A stretch of 64,000 nt of DNA from a bacterium (lineage in GTDB: Bacteria; Verrucomicrobiota; Verrucomicrobiia; Limisphaerales; UBA11358). The notes under the pieces are model-generated. The model was not told the origin of the DNA. It did no database searches and worked only from the letters and a program-made list of their open reading frames with translations. Positions 1-10,230 of this stretch are shown here, one piece after another (the stretch's first letter is position 1; every line of letters starts with the position of its first letter). The translations under genes were made by a program, and so were the position numbers. The stretch covers positions 48,762 through 112,761 of the forward strand of contig JAJXXW010000050.1 of NCBI GenBank assembly GCA_021780905.1, in the 5' to 3' direction.

Positions 1-2993
1 AAAATCGAAACATTACAGAAGGTTAGCGCGGCAATTCCGTTAGCTCCGAAAAGAAGCCGGTCCTGGCTCCAGTTTGCTTCATCGAGATATTTGATTCTCG
101 TGGCCTTGGAAGATTCCTTCAGCTTGAGCGTCAGAATATTACCCGCCGTTGAGCCTGACGCGACTTTGCTTTTCTCCCCGTCGAGGTAGAACTCATTGGC
201 CAGCGTGTCATTCCAGACCACCGACTGGTCGAACTCCAGAGCGATCGCATCTTTGGCGGGGCTTGTGTAATACGCCTGCTTGAGATTCGGTGCCGAGACT
301 GGACCAATCGGTATTTTGCCGTAGAAGTCTCTCTCAATCATAGGCTGGAGCAGCCGCGCAAATTCGCTCCAGCCGGCCAGCGGATAATGGCAGCCACCGG
401 GCGGTTTGATGCCCAGCGTCGACATGGCATCCATGTGCGAGTAGAGAAAGGGAAGTGTCCGCTGCATTTCCCGTATCATGTCACCACGACCACCGCCGCC
501 CATGGCGCAGGAGTTCGGCCAGATTTGGAACACGTAATAATGTTGGAGGTTCGGAAAATCTTGTTTCCATGCCGCCGCCATGTCCACGAAGTATTTATGA
601 TAGGTTTCCCATCCGAATTTTCCGGTCGGGCCGGCCGATCCCTGATCATTCTCCCCTTGGTGCCATATCACGGCGCGGATGCCGTGGGTTAGTTTTGCCT
701 GTCGGACACGCCAGAGCATTCGTCCATAGATGGTATTCCAGTCTTCCGGATTGGTCTCACTCCTCTGGTGCTCGTCAATCCGAGTGCCGCCAACGGCGCC
801 ATTGATGATGAAGATTGGAACCTTCTGGCTCTCCACCAGACGCTTGGCGAGTTCCATTCCCCACCAGCCAAGTTCAGCCTTATGTTCGGCTTTCGCCTTC
901 CACACCGGATTGCACCAGAGGTTTTTATGGGGCCCCTTGGGGTCGCCCCCAGGGCGGCCATAGCTGCGGATCCATTCATTGGTGACACGCGGCGATTCCT
1001 CGTGAGTATCCGTCGCCAGTGCGTTTGACTGCCCGTCAATCAGGTAAGCGTCTCCGCAGACGATATTGCTGGCCGTCCTAAGGATCTTTTCCCTGGCGTC
1101 AGACTTTATCCCGAACTCCACCTTGTAATGGATCAAGCCGGGCTTGAGCTTAACTGTAAATGAATAGCGCTTGTCGGCTCCGGGTTTTTGCATTTCAGTC
1201 TTGATAAGTTTATCGTCAGCATAGTTTCGGAGAAACACTGTATCGGCGGCCTCATCGAGCGTTCCATTGTAAAAAAGTGTGCCTTCATTCATGTCGTCTC
1301 GAGCATAGAACTGGTTGTCCTCCGGCTGCTCGTCCTGCGCAGGCATCCGCTCAACCCAGGCATCTTTTGCCGGTTCCTTGACCGCCATCTGGATGGTCTG
1401 TTCCGCCGGTTTGCCGCCGTTGCTAAGCACGAGCTTTACGGTCAAGGTGCCGCTGTTCTGCGATCGTTTCAGCACGAGTCGGTCCGGCTTTATCTCCTTG
1501 ATTATGCCCATGCCGGAAACGATCCAGTCATATTTCAGGTCGCCGGCACCCTTGTCCTGCATCTCCTTGAGATTCGAGATCCTAGGCAACAGTTCCACGG
1601 TTTTGCGTCCGTCCCATCGGGTTGGCGCGCTCAGCGTAAAAACAGGCTCAGGAATGGCTTCCCGGATGGTCACCGGGATGTCGATGGTCTTGACCCTGTC
1701 GGCATAGACAGCCTTGAACTGCAACTTCAGCTCCTCGTCACCACTCACGCGGCCGGCGTCGAATGTGTAACTGAAGCAGTCTGCTGCCACAACGGATTCC
1801 TTCCCGCCACGTGTAAGTATCCAATATATTTTCTGGGCACCACCAGCCTTTGCCGTCAGCGTTACGGCTTTGCCTTCCAATACTGTAACCTTTTTGTCCG
1901 ACACCGAGAAATCGGAGCCGGGTTGTGGCAGGAACCCAACCAGCGTCTGCATGGGCTTCTGGTTTTCATAGGACAGCTTGATCCAGTCTGCGGATCTCGC
2001 CACTTTGGAGATACGCACTTCATCTATGTCACAGTCCGTCTGCCAAGAACCATACCAGCCGCCAATATACATTCGGGTGGGACTGATGAAGTTCATGTGA
2101 GCGTGAGTCTCCGCGCTAAGTTGGCCGTTGACATAAGCCTTTTGCACCCCTTTTTCATACGTATGCACCACATGATACCATTGGTTGAAGTTGACTTCGC
2201 CCGGACAATCCATGCCCAACCGGATGCGCAGCGGCCCGGAAAAGACACCCAGCATGAGATTGCATTTTCCCTCGATGCCCCAAGCGACAAAGCGGCTGCC
2301 CCACGGGCCAGGTAGCTCGTAGTCGCGGAACCAAAACTCGGTGGAGTTGGGGCTATCGCCCGCAGGGAAGTTGGTGATATTCTCGCCGCACATGATGCCG
2401 CATTTGTTATAAACGAAATGCAGGCATGGGCCGATGACTCCTGCCGTGGCGGTGCACCCTTTGTTTTGCGGGGTCAGTGTGCCCACCTCGTCCTTCACCG
2501 CTGCGGGACTGTCCAGGTGCATGACGGTGACATATCCATTCGATTCGTTGAATACCGACTTGCCGTCCGACTCGCTGGTGGCGTCCGCCTTTCCCCAAAG
2601 CATCTGAATTTCCTGGCGGGAGTTTCCCTTGATCGTTGGAATCCTCACCCAGATGCTGGCATTACCATTTACCACATCCCACTCCTCGATCTGGTAGGAC
2701 AAAGCTTTTCCACCGGCAGAGAAACGGATGTCTTCGCCATGAGCCTTCGCCTGCTTGAAATCAAACCACTCCTTGCCGAGCCGCACCAAGAGCGGAAAGT
2801 CATTCTCAGATGCGGAGGCCGGCAGGTTCGCACCCTCAGGGGTCGTGAGAATACTTAACGTTCCTGAATATTGCCACCCTTCGTAGGGGTGCATTTCCTT
2901 TGCCGCTGGTGGGACGTTGGCGGGCTGCACAGACTGCGCGAGATGCGTCCCGCCCATGAGCAGAATAAAAATAAGTGTAGCGAATATCTTCAT
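1..2993 (-). CDS. Secreted sialate O-acetylesterase-like (SASA/SGNH) protein with N-terminal DUF2341/LamG-like region; C-terminus runs off the left edge
   Basis: Hand translation from ATG at 2993: signal peptide MKIFATLIFILLMGGTHLAQS, LamG-like YIGGWYGSWQTDCDIDEVRIS, SGNH blocks CGDAYLIDGQSNA and PIFIINGAVGGTRIDEHQ. Missing from the ORF track because it has no stop within the window. Confidence 0.8.
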   Translation of the reverse strand, partial: MKIFATLIFILLMGGTHLAQSVQPANVPPAAKEMHPYEGWQYSGTLSILTTPEGANLPASASENDFPLLVRLGKEWFDFKQAKAHGEDIRFSAGGKALSYQIEEWDVVNGNASIWVRIPTIKGNSRQEIQMLWGKADATSESDGKSVFNESNGYVTVMHLDSPAAVKDEVGTLTPQNKGCTATAGVIGPCLHFVYNKCGIMCGENITNFPAGDSPNSTEFWFRDYELPGPWGSRFVAWGIEGKCNLMLGVFSGPLRIRLGMDCPGEVNFNQWYHVVHTYEKGVQKAYVNGQLSAETHAHMNFISPTRMYIGGWYGSWQTDCDIDEVRISKVARSADWIKLSYENQKPMQTLVGFLPQPGSDFSVSDKKVTVLEGKAVTLTAKAGGAQKIYWILTRGGKESVVAADCFSYTFDAGRVSGDEELKLQFKAVYADRVKTIDIPVTIREAIPEPVFTLSAPTRWDGRKTVELLPRISNLKEMQDKGAGDLKYDWIVSGMGIIKEIKPDRLVLKRSQNSGTLTVKLVLSNGGKPAEQTIQMAVKEPAKDAWVERMPAQDEQPEDNQFYARDDMNEGTLFYNGTLDEAADTVFLRNYADDKLIKTEMQKPGADKRYSFTVKLKPGLIHYKVEFGIKSDAREKILRTASNIVCGDAYLIDGQSNALATDTHEESPRVTNEWIRSYGRPGGDPKGPHKNLWCNPVWKAKAEHKAELGWWGMELAKRLVESQKVPIFIINGAVGGTRIDEHQRSETNPEDWNTIYGRMLWRVRQAKLTHGIRAVIWHQGENDQGSAGPTGKFGWETYHKYFVDMAAAWKQDFPNLQHYYVFQIWPNSCAMGGGGRGDMIREMQRTLPFLYSHMDAMSTLGIKPPGGCHYPLAGWSEFARLLQPMIERDFYGKIPIGPVSAPNLKQAYYTSPAKDAIALEFDQSVVWNDTLANEFYLDGEKSKVASGSTAGNILTLKLKESSKATRIKYLDEANWSQDRLLFGANGIAALTFCNVSI

Positions 2994-3082
2994 AATTTCA
3001 ATCATTGCTGACCCACAGCGTTGAGGGTTGAGGGGTAAATAAAGGTTGGCTTGCGGGTTTGCGCCCTGCCACAAGGTAGGGC

Positions 3083-3604
3083 ATGAAAAATCAAACTCGA
3101 AACACGCCAACTGCCGGCAAGTTCTCCTTGCTGCGCCAAATTTGCAACTTCATTCCGCCGCATCTGGTGCCCAAACTGGCCCGCGACACCGGCGTGGAAA
3201 AACAGTGGCGCAGGTTCTCTCCCTGGAGCCACGTCGTCAGCCTGCTTTACGCCCAACTGACTCACAGCCTTGGTCTCAATGACGTCTGCGACGCGTTGCG
3301 CCTTCCCTCCGGCCCCTTGTCGGCGTTGCGCGGCGCGACGGCCCCGCCCAAGAACACGCTCTCGCACGCCAACCGCACCCGTGACCCGAAAATGGCCGAA
3401 CAACTCTTCTGGGCCGGGCTGGATCATTGGCAAACCTTGCAGCCGGCCTTTGGCGGCAAACGCCGCCCGAGATTCGCCTTCCGTTTCAAACGCCTCTGGC
3501 AATACTGGGAACTGCGGAGCCTCTTGATACTCTATGGGACAGCCGGTGGCGGCGGCCGCTTTCTGGGCACACCCCAACAAGCCGATCTGGCGGGCTTCGG
3601 CTAA
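3083..3604 (+). pseudogene. Truncated IS4-type transposase with DUF4372-like N-terminal domain
   Basis: FSLLRQICNFIPPHLVPKLARDTGVEKQWRRFSPWSHVVSLLYAQLTHSLGLNDVCDAL resembles the N-terminal domain of IS4-family transposases; stops before the catalytic domain. Confidence 0.7.
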
Positions 3605-3847
3605 ACCGGTGGGACAGCCGCCCCGCCACAACCATGAATTCTTAAACCGCTTTTTCATCCAGCCTTTGGTTTTTCAGGAAATTCCGCACGGAAATGTCGC
3701 GGCAGCACTCGTTATTGACCGACACTGTGTTTTATTGGCAATTGCATTTTGCCATCGATTCACACCGCGACTTTGCGCCTTTGGCCCGCTGCTTGGCAAG
3801 CCGTTTTTCTTTGTGTCCTTTGCGTTATTTGTGGTTAAAATTTTGCC

Positions 3848-4813
3848 ATGCGCATTTTGTCCGGCATCCAGCCCAGCGGCACGCTGCACCTCGGAAACTA
3901 TTTCGGGATGATGCAGCCCGCCATCGCCCTCCAGGAAAACGGCGAGGCGTTTTATTTTATCGCCGATTACCACTCCATGACCTCACTGTTCAATGCCGAG
4001 CAGCGTCGAAAAAACTCGCTCGATGTGGCGCTAGATTTTCTCGCGTGCGGTCTTGATCCAAAGAAATCTGTATTCTTCCGCCAGTCCGACGTGCCGGAAG
4101 TTTGCGAACTGGCTTGGATTCTTTCCACGCTCACGCCGATGTCCATGCTGGAAAAAGCGCACTCGTTTAAAGACAAGGCTGCCAAAGGAATCCCCATTAA
4201 CCACGGCCTTTTCGCGTATCCCGTGCTGATGGCGGCGGACATTTTGATCTACGATTCCAACATCGTTCCCGTCGGCCAGGATCAAAAACAGCATGTTGAA
4301 ATGACGCGCGATATCGCCATCAAATTCAACGAAGCCTACGGCGAAACTTTTGTGATTCCTGAGCCGCAGATCAAAGGTGAGACGGCGAAAGTGCCCGGTC
4401 TTGACGGTGAAAAAATGAGCAAAAGCTACGGCAACACGCTGGAAATCTTCGGTGAGGAAAAGCCGCTGCGCAAAAAAGTCATGGGCATCAAGATGGATTC
4501 CCGCACGCCAGAGGAACCTAAGCCGGACGCCGACCAGAATCTCGCCATTCAGTTGCTCAAGCTCGTCACGCCGGCTGAAACCGCCAAGGATTTTGAAAAC
4601 CGCCTTCGCGCCGGCGGCTTCGGCTACGGTGATTTGAAGAAAGGCTTGTTCGAGCATTATTGGAATCACTTTGCCGAAGCGCGGGAAAAGCGCGCGGAGC
4701 TGGCTGCCAACTTGGATTACGTCAACGGCGTGCTGGCCGATGGCGCGAACAAAGCCCGGACACTGGCGCAAAAAGTCCTGAAGCGCGCCCGCAAGGCGAG
4801 CGGACTCGAATGA
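3848..4813 (+). CDS. trpS: Tryptophanyl-tRNA synthetase
   Basis: [14 protein letters not shown] (HIGH-type) and [10 protein letters not shown] (KMSKS) motifs. Confidence 0.97.
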   Translation: MRILSGIQPSGTLHLGNYFGMMQPAIALQENGEAFYFIADYHSMTSLFNAEQRRKNSLDVALDFLACGLDPKKSVFFRQSDVPEVCELAWILSTLTPMSMLEKAHSFKDKAAKGIPINHGLFAYPVLMAADILIYDSNIVPVGQDQKQHVEMTRDIAIKFNEAYGETFVIPEPQIKGETAKVPGLDGEKMSKSYGNTLEIFGEEKPLRKKVMGIKMDSRTPEEPKPDADQNLAIQLLKLVTPAETAKDFENRLRAGGFGYGDLKKGLFEHYWNHFAEAREKRAELAANLDYVNGVLADGANKARTLAQKVLKRARKASGLE

Positions 4814-6036
4814 GCCAACCTGCCGCAAATCAAACTGCGGCACGTTTGCGCCTGCGTCTCACGAACACCGCCGAATCCATCGTTCGCGCAGGCCATCCGT
4901 GGCTGTTTGCCGACAGCATTCGCGAGCAAAACCGCGAGGGGAAAGTCGGCGAACTAGCCGTCATCTACGACCGCAACGACAAATTTCTCGCCGCCGGCTT
5001 GTTTGATCCGGATTCGCCCATCCGCGTCCGCATCTTGCACGCGGGCAAGCCGGCGACGATTGACGCGGCGTGGTGGCAAGCGCGATTGGGGCAGGCGCTC
5101 TCCCGGCGGGCCGGATTGTTTGACGCGACGACCACAGGCTATCGATTGATTCACGGTGAGAGCGACGGCTGGCCCGGGTTGGTGTTGGATCGCTACGCAA
5201 CGACGCTGGTGATGAAACTTTACACGGCGGCGTGGCTGCCGCGCTTGGAGGAAGTGCTGGCGCAATTCAAAGAACAGATTGCCTGCGAACGCATCGTGCT
5301 GCGCTTGAGCCGTAACATCCAAGCGCTCGCGCAAAAACAATTTCGCAGAAGCGACGGGCAGATTCTCTTTGGCGCCCCGCCGGAAGGTGCGGTGATCTTT
5401 TCCGAGAACGGCGTGCGGTTCGAGGCTGACGTTTTGCGCGGACAAAAGACAGGTTTTTTTCTCGACCAACGCGAGAGCCGGGCGGCAGTGGAAAGATTGG
5501 CGGCCGGCAAGAAAGTGCTGAACGCTTTCAGCTTTTCCGGGGGTTTCTCGGTTTATGCTGCGCGTGGCGGAGCAAGGTTGGTGACGGATTTGGACATCAG
5601 CGCCCATGCGCTGGCATCGGCCAAACGGAATTTCGAGCTGAATAAAAACTATCCGGCTGTTGCGGCGGGCCGGCATGAAATGGTGCAGGCAGACGCCTTC
5701 GAATGGATTGAAAAAACTCCGGCCAGATTTGACCTGATCGTGCTCGATCCGCCGTCGCTCGCCAAACGGGCGGGGGAACGTGAAGGCGCCATCCGTGCTT
5801 ACGAGCGATTGAATTTACTCGGCATCAATCTGCTGGCACGCGGGGGCATTCTGGTGGCGGGATCCTGCTCGGCCCACGTTCCGGCGGCTGAATTCTTTGA
5901 CGCCGTGCGCCGGGCGGCGATGAAGTCAGGCCGGAAATTTATCGAGTTAAAAACCTTGCAGCATCCACCGGATCATCCGGCTGGTTTCAAGGAAGCGGAG
6001 TATTTGAAGGTGATTTATTTGCGGTTTGCGACGTAA
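4810..6036 (+). CDS. rlmI: Class I SAM-dependent rRNA methyltransferase (RlmI/RlmK type)
   Basis: ATGA overlap with trpS stop; PUA-like N-terminus ([10 protein letters not shown]), [37 protein letters not shown]. Confidence 0.85.
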   Translation: MSQPAANQTAARLRLRLTNTAESIVRAGHPWLFADSIREQNREGKVGELAVIYDRNDKFLAAGLFDPDSPIRVRILHAGKPATIDAAWWQARLGQALSRRAGLFDATTTGYRLIHGESDGWPGLVLDRYATTLVMKLYTAAWLPRLEEVLAQFKEQIACERIVLRLSRNIQALAQKQFRRSDGQILFGAPPEGAVIFSENGVRFEADVLRGQKTGFFLDQRESRAAVERLAAGKKVLNAFSFSGGFSVYAARGGARLVTDLDISAHALASAKRNFELNKNYPAVAAGRHEMVQADAFEWIEKTPARFDLIVLDPPSLAKRAGEREGAIRAYERLNLLGINLLARGGILVAGSCSAHVPAAEFFDAVRRAAMKSGRKFIELKTLQHPPDHPAGFKEAEYLKVIYLRFAT

Positions 6037-6041
6037 AAAAA

Positions 6042-6107
6042 CTCACGCAAAGGCGCAAAGCCGCAAAAGAAAAAGTTTTGGGTGTCTTCTTCGCGCCTTT
6101 GCGTGAG
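6042..6107. repeat. Inverted repeat CTCACGCAAAGGCGC / GCGCCTTTGCGTGAG between convergent genes
   Basis: Exact 15-nt arms at 6042-6056 and 6093-6107. Confidence 0.8.
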
Positions 6108-6109
6108 GT

Positions 6110-7117
6110 CTAAACAATTTTCAGCTTCGGCAAATCTTGCGAATCCACCAGGCCCACCGGCTCGTTCTTCGAGTTCACGACGATGAGATCGTCAATGTTC
6201 CGCTCGTTGAAAATTTTCAGCGCCTCGACGGCTAGCGCGGTGTCGCGGACACAAATCGGATTACGCGTCATGATTTTTTTGAGCGGCTGTGAGAGGAGAT
6301 TCTCATCGGCGGCCATGTGCCGGCGGAAATCGCCGTCGGTGAATATACCTGTCAGCTTGCCGCGAGAGTTCACGACGGCGAGGCTGCCGGATTTGGCGTG
6401 TGTCATAACGAGCAAGGCCTCTTTCACCGTGAGATGTTCTGACGCAATCGCATTGCGTTCGCCACGGCGCATGATTTCGCCGACTTTCAGCAGCATGGCG
6501 CGGCCAATCGCGCCACTCGGATGATACTTGGCAAAATCATTTTGCGTGAAACCGCGCGCAGCCAGCACCGCCATCGCCAGCGCGTCGCCCATTACCAGGG
6601 TCGCCGTCGTGCTGCTCGTCGGCGCGAGGTTGAAGGGACACGCCTCTTGGTCCACTTTTAGGTTTAGCGCCAGATCACTGTGGCGCGCGAGCGACGATTT
6701 CAAATTGCCGGTGAGCGAAATAATTTTAATGGAAAATCGCTTCAGTGCGGGTAGGAGATTTAGCAGTTCATCCGATTCGCCGGAATAGCTCAACGCAAGA
6801 ATCACATCGCCATCATTAACGATACCCACATCGCCGTGCAACGCGTCCACGCTGTTGAGCACGACGGCGCTGGAGCCAGTGCTCGTCAACGTTGCGGCGA
6901 TTTTGGCGCCGACGTTGCCGGATTTGCCGATGCCAACGATGACGATTTTTCCGCGACGCTTCAACGTCTCGACCAGCAACTCGACGGCAGCGGCAAAATT
7001 TCCGTCCAGAAGTGAGCGGACTTTTTTGAGCGCAGCAATTTCGATATCAAAAACTTTTCGGGCCTGGGCGATGGGCTTCACGGCCGGAAGCTTGCCCGTA
7101 ACCGACCTTGAATTCAA
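6110..7117 (-). CDS. kdsD: KpsF/GutQ-type arabinose-5-phosphate isomerase (SIS + CBS domains)
   Basis: GIGKSGNVGAKIAATLTSTGSSAVVLN, DALHGDVGIV, GAIGRAMLLKV and CBS repeats. Confidence 0.92.
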   Translation of the reverse strand: MNSRSVTGKLPAVKPIAQARKVFDIEIAALKKVRSLLDGNFAAAVELLVETLKRRGKIVIVGIGKSGNVGAKIAATLTSTGSSAVVLNSVDALHGDVGIVNDGDVILALSYSGESDELLNLLPALKRFSIKIISLTGNLKSSLARHSDLALNLKVDQEACPFNLAPTSSTTATLVMGDALAMAVLAARGFTQNDFAKYHPSGAIGRAMLLKVGEIMRRGERNAIASEHLTVKEALLVMTHAKSGSLAVVNSRGKLTGIFTDGDFRRHMAADENLLSQPLKKIMTRNPICVRDTALAVEALKIFNERNIDDLIVVNSKNEPVGLVDSQDLPKLKIV

Positions 7118-7306
7118 CCGCGAACGGTTGTCGGGTTACCAGGCGATGTGGGAGAGCCGCTGGCTGTTGTCTCGGATATACTGGCCAGTGTGTTAACCAC
7201 AGCCTGCCAAAAAGGTCGCCAACGCGGATACTGCGTGGGGCTCTGCTGGCTACGACATCCATTGGCCGCAGGCCTTGGTCGAGCAGTGCCCGACGAATAT
7301 CCCCGC

Positions 7307-8983
7307 TCATTTCAAAAGGTAGAAGCCGATGCGGTTGGTAGCCGTGTTCAGGAGATTGGTCGTCAGCTGGCCATTGACGTCATAAAGGCCGGTGCAATTG
7401 GTCTCCCATTGGCTGACGGGCAATGTCAGGTCCGTGCTTTGCAGCAAGGTCCACACGCCGCCCGGTGTGCCGTTGGTCACGGTGAAACTCAGCGTCGTCC
7501 CGCTCACATTGATGGCGCTAAATCTCGGCCGGCTGGCGCGCCAGCCGGTGAAGTCACTTATCCCAACCCGGTTGTTGCTGACGTCCCAAAAATAAACCGG
7601 GCAGAAAAAATAAATCGAATTGCCGAGGCTGATTCGGGTGGGCGGAAAGTCGGTCTGGACGGTCCACGGCACACTGCTGTTCCAGTCGCCGGCAATGACG
7701 ATGCCGGGAGCAGGCGGCGCGGAAAAGTTATCGGTGCTCGAATAATTGTAGTAAATGGTTTTTCCAGTGTCAGAGGTGAAGTTAACCCGGACGTTTTGGC
7801 CGCCGACCAAACACCGCGATTGTGCGGCATAGGTCCCCGTTCGCCAGGGCGGCCCGTTGGTGGTGAAGTAAGCGCTGTAGGCATTCCGCTGGGGATCATT
7901 CGTCGCGATTTTCATGTTTAGCTCCGGCGCCCCACAATCCACCGTCGCCGTCAAGCCAGTCACCACGAGGTCCGGCACCGCATTGGAAAAGCTGAAAGTG
8001 ATGCCAAATCCCGGGACCCGATACGGGCAGTAACCCGTGAAGCCGGTCATCGGCGGCAAATCGGAACGCCAGTTCAGGTTGGTCGTGAGTTGGGGATTCG
8101 GCCCGATTTGCAGATAGGATTTGGCGCACGCCCAGCTCAATTGAAAATTTTGCAACACCTCGGAAACCATCCCTAGGCCAACATTGTTTGTGGGCGAATA
8201 TTGTTGCGCTAGGGCAAATGGGAACGATGGCCGTGACACCGCCCAAGGCGTCAAACTCGGGAAAGCGCCCATGATTGAATTTCCAAATGAAGCCGTCCGG
8301 TCATCTGGCGCGTTCAAACGCGCGAAGAAGACAAAGTTGGTCAGAGTGTAGGTTGCGGTGCCGTCGGCACTTGCCAGGGCAAGCGTGCCTTGGACCAAGT
8401 CGGCGGGTTTGCCCCAACTGTCGGTGGTGTTCGTTTGCAGCACGGTAATGTTGTTGGTGTTAATAGCTCCGTAGGGAATGCAGGTGTCCCAGCTTCCAGT
8501 ATCAAAGAAAATTTCGTAGGGCGTCGTGCCGCTAATGGCGGGACCGGAGAGCGAAACGCAAAAATCGTTTTTCCGGTAAAGCGCATCCCGCAGCGGAATC
8601 ATTTTGGCGTAGGCCGGGTTGAGCGGAAGGGTTGCCTTGTAGAATTCAGAATTGAAGGTCAGCCCCCGAACCTGGGTGCTGCCATCCGCCAGCACCACCA
8701 CCGCCAGGGGCACAGTTTGAATACCGTAAGGACAATCCGTCTGCGTTTGCAACACGCCATTGCTGAGCGTGAGGCCCCAACTCGCGCCCGCCGAGTTGGT
8801 CCAACGCAGGTTGGAGCCGTTGAGGACAATATCCACTTGGTGCCAGCCGTTCTCAACGGGGTAATGGGTGTAGTGCTTGACTAAATCTGTCGGCTGGATG
8901 CTTTGCGCCCGTGCCGAGACGCTCGTGAGCAGGCAAAGGCACAGCCGGGTGAAGGTTTTTAGTGAGCTAGCCCTAATTGTCAT
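7307..8983 (-). CDS. Secreted protein with aspartic-protease-like DTGS motif
   Basis: Signal peptide MTIRASSLKTFTRLCLCLLTSVSARAQ; PYEIFFDTGSWDTCIPYGAI and a second TVDCGAPELNMKI motif. Confidence 0.6.
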   Translation of the reverse strand: MTIRASSLKTFTRLCLCLLTSVSARAQSIQPTDLVKHYTHYPVENGWHQVDIVLNGSNLRWTNSAGASWGLTLSNGVLQTQTDCPYGIQTVPLAVVVLADGSTQVRGLTFNSEFYKATLPLNPAYAKMIPLRDALYRKNDFCVSLSGPAISGTTPYEIFFDTGSWDTCIPYGAINTNNITVLQTNTTDSWGKPADLVQGTLALASADGTATYTLTNFVFFARLNAPDDRTASFGNSIMGAFPSLTPWAVSRPSFPFALAQQYSPTNNVGLGMVSEVLQNFQLSWACAKSYLQIGPNPQLTTNLNWRSDLPPMTGFTGYCPYRVPGFGITFSFSNAVPDLVVTGLTATVDCGAPELNMKIATNDPQRNAYSAYFTTNGPPWRTGTYAAQSRCLVGGQNVRVNFTSDTGKTIYYNYSSTDNFSAPPAPGIVIAGDWNSSVPWTVQTDFPPTRISLGNSIYFFCPVYFWDVSNNRVGISDFTGWRASRPRFSAINVSGTTLSFTVTNGTPGGVWTLLQSTDLTLPVSQWETNCTGLYDVNGQLTTNLLNTATNRIGFYLLK

Positions 8984-9019
8984 TATGACTGAATGATGCC
9001 CGCCCGACAGGAATAGTTT

Positions 9020-10081
9020 TTAATCCACGTTCGGATAGGAGCCGAGAATTTTCACGAAGTTGCAATGTTTGCCGAGATGCGCGATGGCGTTGGCGACTTT
9101 GGCGTCCTGATAATGTCCGGCGCAGTCAATGAAGAAGAAATATTCCCACGCCTTGCGTTTGCTGGGGCGGGATTCAATCTTGGACATGTTGATCTTGAAT
9201 TTCTTGAACGCCGCGATGGCCTCGTGCAGCGCGCCGGATTTGTCAGCCACGCTCAACATCAGGCTCGTGCGGTCATCGCCGGTCGGCGGACTGCACGTGC
9301 GGCCAAGAACAATGAAGCGCGTGACATTGACGAAATTGTCCTGGATGTCCTGCGCCAAAATCTTCAGCCCGTATTTTTCCGCCGCCAGCACGCCGCCGAG
9401 CGCGGCGGAGAATTTTTCCCTGGCCGCCAGTTCCGCCGAGCGCGCATTGGAGGAGGTTTCGACGATTTCCACGCGCGGCAGATTTTTCGCGAGCCAGCCG
9501 CGGCATTGCGCGAGCGACTGCGGATGCACATAAAGCTTTTTAATTTTTGCACGTGGCGAATTGCTCATCAGGCATTGCTGAATCTTCAGCAGCACCTGCG
9601 AGACGATTTTCAAATCGCTGTCCACAAACATGTCGAGCGTGTGCGTGACAACGCCTTCGGTGGAATTTTCCACCGGCACCACGCCGTAATCCGCGCTCTT
9701 TTTGGCGACCTCGGTAAACACGTCGCCGATGGTTTTCTGCGCGGAGTAATTCAAACTCGCGCCAAATTTTTGAATCGCCGCCTGATGGGTGAACGTCGCC
9801 TCCGGCCCGAAATACGCGATGGTCATCGATTTCTCCAGTGCGAGGGCGCTGGACATGATTTCGCGGTAGATGGCGCGCAATTGTTCCGCCGTCAGCGGCC
9901 CGGTGTTTTGCGCGCAGACGCGGTCGAACACGGCGCGCTCGCGGTGCGGCGCGTAAATCTCCTCGCCCGCCGCCAGCTTGATGTCGCCGATGGCGAGAAC
10001 GTGTCGAGTGCGGGCGTTCAGCAGCCGGACAATCTGCGTGTCCAGCTTGTCAATCGCCTGACGATGCTTGGAAAGGCTCAT
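9020..10081 (-). CDS. pheA: Bifunctional chorismate mutase / prephenate dehydratase
   Basis: N-terminal CM helix (MSLSKHRQAIDKLDTQIVRLLNAR), PDT domain (YFGPEATFTHQAA, VVPVENSTEGVV), ACT (ESRPSKRKAWEYFFFID). Confidence 0.95.
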   Translation of the reverse strand: MSLSKHRQAIDKLDTQIVRLLNARTRHVLAIGDIKLAAGEEIYAPHRERAVFDRVCAQNTGPLTAEQLRAIYREIMSSALALEKSMTIAYFGPEATFTHQAAIQKFGASLNYSAQKTIGDVFTEVAKKSADYGVVPVENSTEGVVTHTLDMFVDSDLKIVSQVLLKIQQCLMSNSPRAKIKKLYVHPQSLAQCRGWLAKNLPRVEIVETSSNARSAELAAREKFSAALGGVLAAEKYGLKILAQDIQDNFVNVTRFIVLGRTCSPPTGDDRTSLMLSVADKSGALHEAIAAFKKFKINMSKIESRPSKRKAWEYFFFIDCAGHYQDAKVANAIAHLGKHCNFVKILGSYPNVD

Positions 10082-10230
10082 GCCGAGAAAGAATGAAGAA
10101 TGAAGAATGAAGAAGCAAGCACCGTGGCATTCGCCGTTTTGCGCCGAGGATCCATGTCGGTTTGGCGGGCCGGTCCGATTTCAGCAGGCTTCGGGCTTTT
10201 ATTTTCCACCGGCATCGGCTAAAATGACTC

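Noticed and set aside
1188-2315. 375-aa plus-strand ORF
   Set aside because: Antisense to the SGNH/LamG esterase reading frame; composition is shadow-like.
7047-7310. 87-aa minus-strand ORF between kdsD and the aspartic-protease-like gene
   Set aside because: Largely non-coding gap overlapping the kdsD start in another frame; no recognisable domain.
10089-10113. GAATGAAGAATGAAGAATGAAGAA microsatellite upstream of pheA
   Set aside because: Short simple repeat with no clear functional context; noted only as a possible slippage site.
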